The notes beneath the pieces were generated by a model. That model was not told the origin of the DNA and did not search any database. It saw only the letters and a program-made list of their open reading frames with translations. A program made the translations under genes and the position numbers. A DNA stretch of 64,000 bases from Cohnella sp. AR92 (lineage in GTDB: Bacteria; Bacillota; Bacilli; Paenibacillales; Paenibacillaceae): positions 251,869 through 315,868 of the forward strand of contig NZ_RZJR01000005.1 of assembly GCF_003990975.1 (NCBI RefSeq), in the 5' to 3' direction. This document shows, piece after piece, positions 60,503 through 64,000 of the stretch (position 1 is the first letter of the stretch; the number at the start of each line of letters is the position of its first letter).

Positions 60503-62292
60503 TCGGTCAACCTCCCCGCCTGCCGCGTCGGCAGCGTAATCGTCACCCGCGTGCCCTCGCCCGGAACGCTGCGAATCTCGACCCCGTACTCCTGGCCGAA
60601 ATACAGCTTGATCCGTTCGTCCGTGCTCTTGAGGCCGAAGCTCTTGGCGTCCGGTCCGTTCCGCGCCGAGAAGATCGATTGGATCGTCTCGGGCGGCATG
60701 CCCATGCCGTTGTCTTCGACCGCGATGATCATTCGTTCCTGCTCGATACGGCCGGTCAGCTCGATCCTTCCTTTGCCTCGCTTGTTCTTCAGTCCGTGAT
60801 AGATCGAATTCTCGACGATCGGCTGCAGCAGCAGCTTCAGCGTGCGATACTGGAGCATCGAGGGATCGACATCGAAGCGGTATTCGAGCTTATCGGCGTA
60901 GCGGACCTTCAGAATGTCGAGATAACGCTGCGTCATCAGCAGCTCTTCCTCCATCGCGATGATCGGGCTTCCCTTGCTCAGCACCCCGCGATAGAATCCG
61001 GCCAACTGGTTGACCAGGTCGATAATGTCGTCGTTGCGCCCGAGCTCGGCCAGTCCGCAGATGCTCTCGAGCGTGTTGTAGAGGAAGTGCGGGTTGATCT
61101 GCGCTTGAATGGCGGCGAGCTCGAGCTCCTTGCGCCGCTTCTCCTCTTCGACCGAACGCAGCATCAGCGACTTGGTTCGGCTCACCATCCGGTTGAACTC
61201 CACCGCAAGCTGTCCGATCTCGTCGCGGGAATGCAGGTTAAGCGTGACGTCGAGATCTCCCCTCTGCACCTTTTTGACCGTCTCCCGGATGACCTTGAGC
61301 GGCCTCATGGCATACTTGGACAGCATGGGGGTCAGCGCCAGCGCGAACAGCACGAAGCAGAAGCCGAGCGCCGTGAATCGGGCCGTCAGCACGCTCTTGT
61401 CCTTCGTGATCTCCTCGATCGGAACGATGCCGACGATCGTCCAATTCATGCGTTCGTACGGACGGGAGACCGCGAGATACCGCTTGCCGTTCATGAGGAA
61501 CGTCTTCCCTTCCTGACGCTGCGAGATGATCGAATAATAGGGCTGGTCGCGAATCGACGTGTTCAGATAATTCGAATCCGGATGCGAGATGATCTCGCCG
61601 TCCGGGCCGACGATGAACAGCTGGCCGGTATCCCCGAGACGCACGTTCGCGTATTGCCGGCTGATCGACGGTTCGTCGATGGATAACTGCAAAATGCCGA
61701 GCTGGGCGCCCGACATCTGGGAATTGAAACGTTGGAAAAGAGAGACCACCTTCGCCTGCCGGTAGTCCCGATAATAGTTGCTGGGCTTCGTTCCGTCCCA
61801 GGCGATGCCGTAGGCGGAGCCCTTGAATCGGTCGAAGTAAGGGAGACTGACGTCGGTAATGCCGTCGATGCCGCCCGAGTCGTAAATCCGGTGGTTCATG
61901 TCGTAGAGGATAATGGCGTTGACGAAGGATTTGCCGTCGGCCAGGCTGCTGAGCGCGTTCTGGACGGTAATGTAGCGCTGGTAATCCGAGTAGGAATCGG
62001 TGCCCGCGGAGGCGGCGATCAGCGTCTGCTGGATCGTCTGGTTCTGGATCGCGATCTTGGCGTAGTTCTCCGCGTTATCGAACATGAGGTTGAGCTGCTC
62101 CGAGACGAGCACCAGGTTCTGCTGCGTGCTGTCGATCGTCTTGTCGATGAAGATCGAAGAGGAGATCCGATAATTGCTGATGGCCAGGGCAATGATGATC
62201 AGCGAGAGGGCGGCCGCGAAGAAAAGCATGATCCGCTGGTGGATCGAGAGCCGTCTTGGTTGCGTCGGAGCGCTGGATGCCGTCTTGTTCAT
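60499..62292 (-). CDS. YesM-type sensor histidine kinase
   Basis: The protein has 597 residues. Two membrane helices (near residues 22-42 and 302-324) enclose a ~260-residue dCACHE-like outside domain. HAMP follows (MRPLKVIRETVKKVQRGDLDV). The His_kinase signature is NPHFLYNTLESICGLA, with the phosphorylated histidine in PHFLYNT; the ATPase domain has VENSIYHGLKN, VEDNGMGMPP and GEGTRVTITLP. Kinases of this type sense extracellular sugars together with a binding protein and phosphorylate the YesN-like partner. Confidence 0.94.
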   Translation of the reverse strand: MNKTASSAPTQPRRLSIHQRIMLFFAAALSLIIIALAISNYRISSSIFIDKTIDSTQQNLVLVSEQLNLMFDNAENYAKIAIQNQTIQQTLIAASAGTDSYSDYQRYITVQNALSSLADGKSFVNAIILYDMNHRIYDSGGIDGITDVSLPYFDRFKGSAYGIAWDGTKPSNYYRDYRQAKVVSLFQRFNSQMSGAQLGILQLSIDEPSISRQYANVRLGDTGQLFIVGPDGEIISHPDSNYLNTSIRDQPYYSIISQRQEGKTFLMNGKRYLAVSRPYERMNWTIVGIVPIEEITKDKSVLTARFTALGFCFVLFALALTPMLSKYAMRPLKVIRETVKKVQRGDLDVTLNLHSRDEIGQLAVEFNRMVSRTKSLMLRSVEEEKRRKELELAAIQAQINPHFLYNTLESICGLAELGRNDDIIDLVNQLAGFYRGVLSKGSPIIAMEEELLMTQRYLDILKVRYADKLEYRFDVDPSMLQYRTLKLLLQPIVENSIYHGLKNKRGKGRIELTGRIEQERMIIAVEDNGMGMPPETIQSIFSARNGPDAKSFGLKSTDERIKLYFGQEYGVEIRSVPGEGTRVTITLPTRQAGRLTE

Positions 62293-62323
62293 CGGGTAAT
62301 CCCCCTCGCTGTCGTCATTGCGG

Positions 62324-64000
62324 TTAAATTAAACGGTAATCGAGCACGACCATCTGATGGTTATGAAGCCGTCCGATCGCGTAGTCGATCGTCTCCCCAT
62401 CCGCGCTATAGGGCAGATCCGTTCCCTCCGGCGCCAGATACACGCGGGTGACTTGCTTGCCGGGCAGGCGGAGCTTCACTCGGATGTCGGCTAGAGCGAC
62501 GAGATCCTCGATGACCTCGACGCCGTCTCCTCGGCGCACTGGGGAGGCGTACAAGCTGTGCTGGACGAGTCGGCTCTCTCCCGCTTGGTCCTGCAGCGTC
62601 ACGATGCCTTGGGCGGGCAGATCGGTCGAGAGCGTGGGATCCGGGAGCAGCAAGCGCAGCGCCTCGGCCACGGCTTCCTTCACGGGAAGCGAGCCCTTCG
62701 TGGCATAGTCGTCGAAGACGTCCCACGCGAAGTAGATGCCATGGCTTCCGCGGGTGATGCCGGGCCCTCCGGAGGTCTGCATGCTCGGCGTATGCTGATG
62801 GGAACAGAACGAATACACGTCGCGGTTAAAATAAGGGTCTTCGCGGCGGCCAAGCTCTTCGCCGCCTTCCGCCAGCTCGATTCGGCGACCGTTCGAATAG
62901 ACGACGAAGGAGGCTTCGCCGAGCGACGGAAGAGGGAACGAAGGACGAAGATAGTCCGGCCGGTATGGATTCGCTCCCGCGTCGCGGGCGCCGAGGTCCA
63001 GAACGAACGCCGTCTCTTCTCTATTCAATCCGGAGCGTCCGGTAGCCAAGATCCGGCCTCCGCCGGCGAGGAAGGCCGACAGCTTGGCTTCGAGCGACGC
63101 GTCTATCGTAATGGCGTCCGGCAGAATAAGCACTTTGTAGCGGTTAAAATCGGACTCGAGGTCGATCACGTCGAACAAAATGTGGCTCTCCAGCAGGATG
63201 CGAACCGCTCCCGCGTCCGACTTGCCGGTGAACATCGCGCTGCCGTTGCTGCCGCCGATGGCGGCTTCGACGGAGAGCAAGCCGACGTCCGCGACGGACG
63301 TCACTCCGGAGCACCAAGCTTCCTTGCGCTCGACTTCGGCGTATGCCGCGCCGATCAGGCGATAGGTCGCCGGGTCCATCAAGCCTTCGGGATGAAGCTG
63401 ATCGCCGATCGAGCAGCGCGCGCCGTTCGCGAGACTGAGCGCCGTTTCGTACCGTAGAGCGTTCGGATGCTTGTAGCCGCCGAATTCGCCCCAGAACGTG
63501 TGGAACTTGCCGGTCATCCCGAGGAAGTCGTAGCCCAGCTGCTGCACGTATCGGGCGGACATCGGGAAGTGGTCGTAGCCCCAGCCTCCGGTTGGAAGCG
63601 ATTCCAATTCCAAGTGCGTATTCATGGCCGCCAGGTCGCGCCGCCCTTGCGTAATGTGTCCGGCATTATGGAAGATCGGCATGCCGGGCTTGATCGCGTG
63701 AACGGCCGCTTCCACCCGGCGCGTATAATTCGCGTAGATACGCTCCCCGAGCTCGATCACGACGGCCTTGTCGCGCGGGTCCTTGCCTTCGCTGAGCAAT
63801 TGGTTGACGCATGTATGGCAATAACATTGGCGCACGCCGACGATGTCGAGGAAGACGCCGTCGCCGTCGTATTTGGAGACCGCCTCTTCGATCTGGGCGA
63901 TCATGATGTCGAGATACGGCGTGTTCAGGCAGAACTGGTGGAAGCCCGCGGTCATGAAGCCCTTCGCCCAGTTCGTCTGGTCGTTCTCGTCCCGCATGAG
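62324..64000 (-). CDS. Glycoside hydrolase, beta-galactosidase/alpha-fucosidase-like, N-terminus outside window
   Basis: The frame stays open to the right edge, so 559 residues of the C-terminal part are visible. GDGVFLDIVGVRQCYCHTCVNQLL is a late strand of a TIM barrel with a probable catalytic Asp. HNAGHITQGRRDL and WGYDHFPMSARYVQQLGYDFLGMTGKFH are further barrel strands. A trimerisation-like Rossmann domain (LLESHILFDVIDLESDFNRYKVLILPDAITID) and a C-terminal beta domain follow. This layout fits GH42-like beta-galactosidases and the related GH29/GH151 alpha-L-fucosidases. It probably heads the YesMN sugar operon. Confidence 0.75.
   Translation of the reverse strand, partial: LMRDENDQTNWAKGFMTAGFHQFCLNTPYLDIMIAQIEEAVSKYDGDGVFLDIVGVRQCYCHTCVNQLLSEGKDPRDKAVVIELGERIYANYTRRVEAAVHAIKPGMPIFHNAGHITQGRRDLAAMNTHLELESLPTGGWGYDHFPMSARYVQQLGYDFLGMTGKFHTFWGEFGGYKHPNALRYETALSLANGARCSIGDQLHPEGLMDPATYRLIGAAYAEVERKEAWCSGVTSVADVGLLSVEAAIGGSNGSAMFTGKSDAGAVRILLESHILFDVIDLESDFNRYKVLILPDAITIDASLEAKLSAFLAGGGRILATGRSGLNREETAFVLDLGARDAGANPYRPDYLRPSFPLPSLGEASFVVYSNGRRIELAEGGEELGRREDPYFNRDVYSFCSHQHTPSMQTSGGPGITRGSHGIYFAWDVFDDYATKGSLPVKEAVAEALRLLLPDPTLSTDLPAQGIVTLQDQAGESRLVQHSLYASPVRRGDGVEVIEDLVALADIRVKLRLPGKQVTRVYLAPEGTDLPYSADGETIDYAIGRLHNHQMVVLDYRLI

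Overview
The window looks like a chromosomal segment of a spore-forming, flagellated member of the Paenibacillaceae (Paenibacillus/Cohnella-like). Supporting signs are a Spo0E-type phosphatase, motAB behind a sigma-D-like promoter, Bacillota-style AGGAGG ribosome binding sites with frequent GTG/TTG starts, YesMN-type two-component control of sugar uptake, and intergenic TAACGGAAC repeats. This assignment is inference; no rRNA or species marker is present. Most of the window is GC-rich. 17.8-18.4 kb, 19.6-22.5 kb and especially 22.7-27.3 kb are visibly AT-rich.

Layout. 1-22.5 kb is a mosaic of small stress, regulatory and transport genes: a cut-off DUF2062/GH18-like membrane enzyme, a TMEM175-like channel with a GNAT-like partner, an FGGY kinase, OsmC beside a chimeric gene remnant, a VOC protein, two ECF sigma factors, a von Willebrand lipoprotein, an alditol-oxidase-like flavoenzyme, a TetR-controlled membrane-protein operon, a DHA2 exporter and an Mta-like MerR regulator with its MFS pump.

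22.6-27.4 kb is the most unusual part. Two AT-rich cassettes sit in tandem at the 3' end of a mercaptopyruvate sulfurtransferase (rhodanese) gene. Each carries one defence-type gene: a HEPN-STAND NTPase in cassette A and a TIR protein with two membrane helices in cassette B. Three versions of the rhodanese C-terminus bound them: the working one at 27343-27420, and displaced ones at 25746-25820 and 22600-22656. Beside each element-borne rhodanese end lies the same set of GTTGAY repeats, with two pairs spaced exactly 11 bp, resembling arm-type sites of a tyrosine recombinase. No recombinase gene is present. I read this as a gene-end-targeted, integrase-less defence-cassette site.

27.3-41.8 kb is backbone: rhodanese, two MFS transporters with a MarR regulator, topoisomerase III, motAB, tadA, spo0E and a response regulator/kinase pair. 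A DnaA-box-rich 66-bp inverted repeat precedes tadA. The two-component pair continues into an ABC exporter (41.8-45.1 kb). Then follow a LacI regulator, Hsp20 and a PDZ-less HtrA protease.

48.6-64 kb holds two carbohydrate operons. The plus-strand operon (two permeases, binding protein, LacI repressor, BadF-type kinase, GH4 6-phospho-glycosidase) has three matching palindromic operators. It suggests ABC import of a disaccharide, phosphorylation inside the cell, then hydrolysis. The minus-strand operon (fucosidase/galactosidase-like hydrolase cut by the window edge, YesM-type kinase, YesN-type regulator, binding protein, two permeases) is a second sugar-uptake system.
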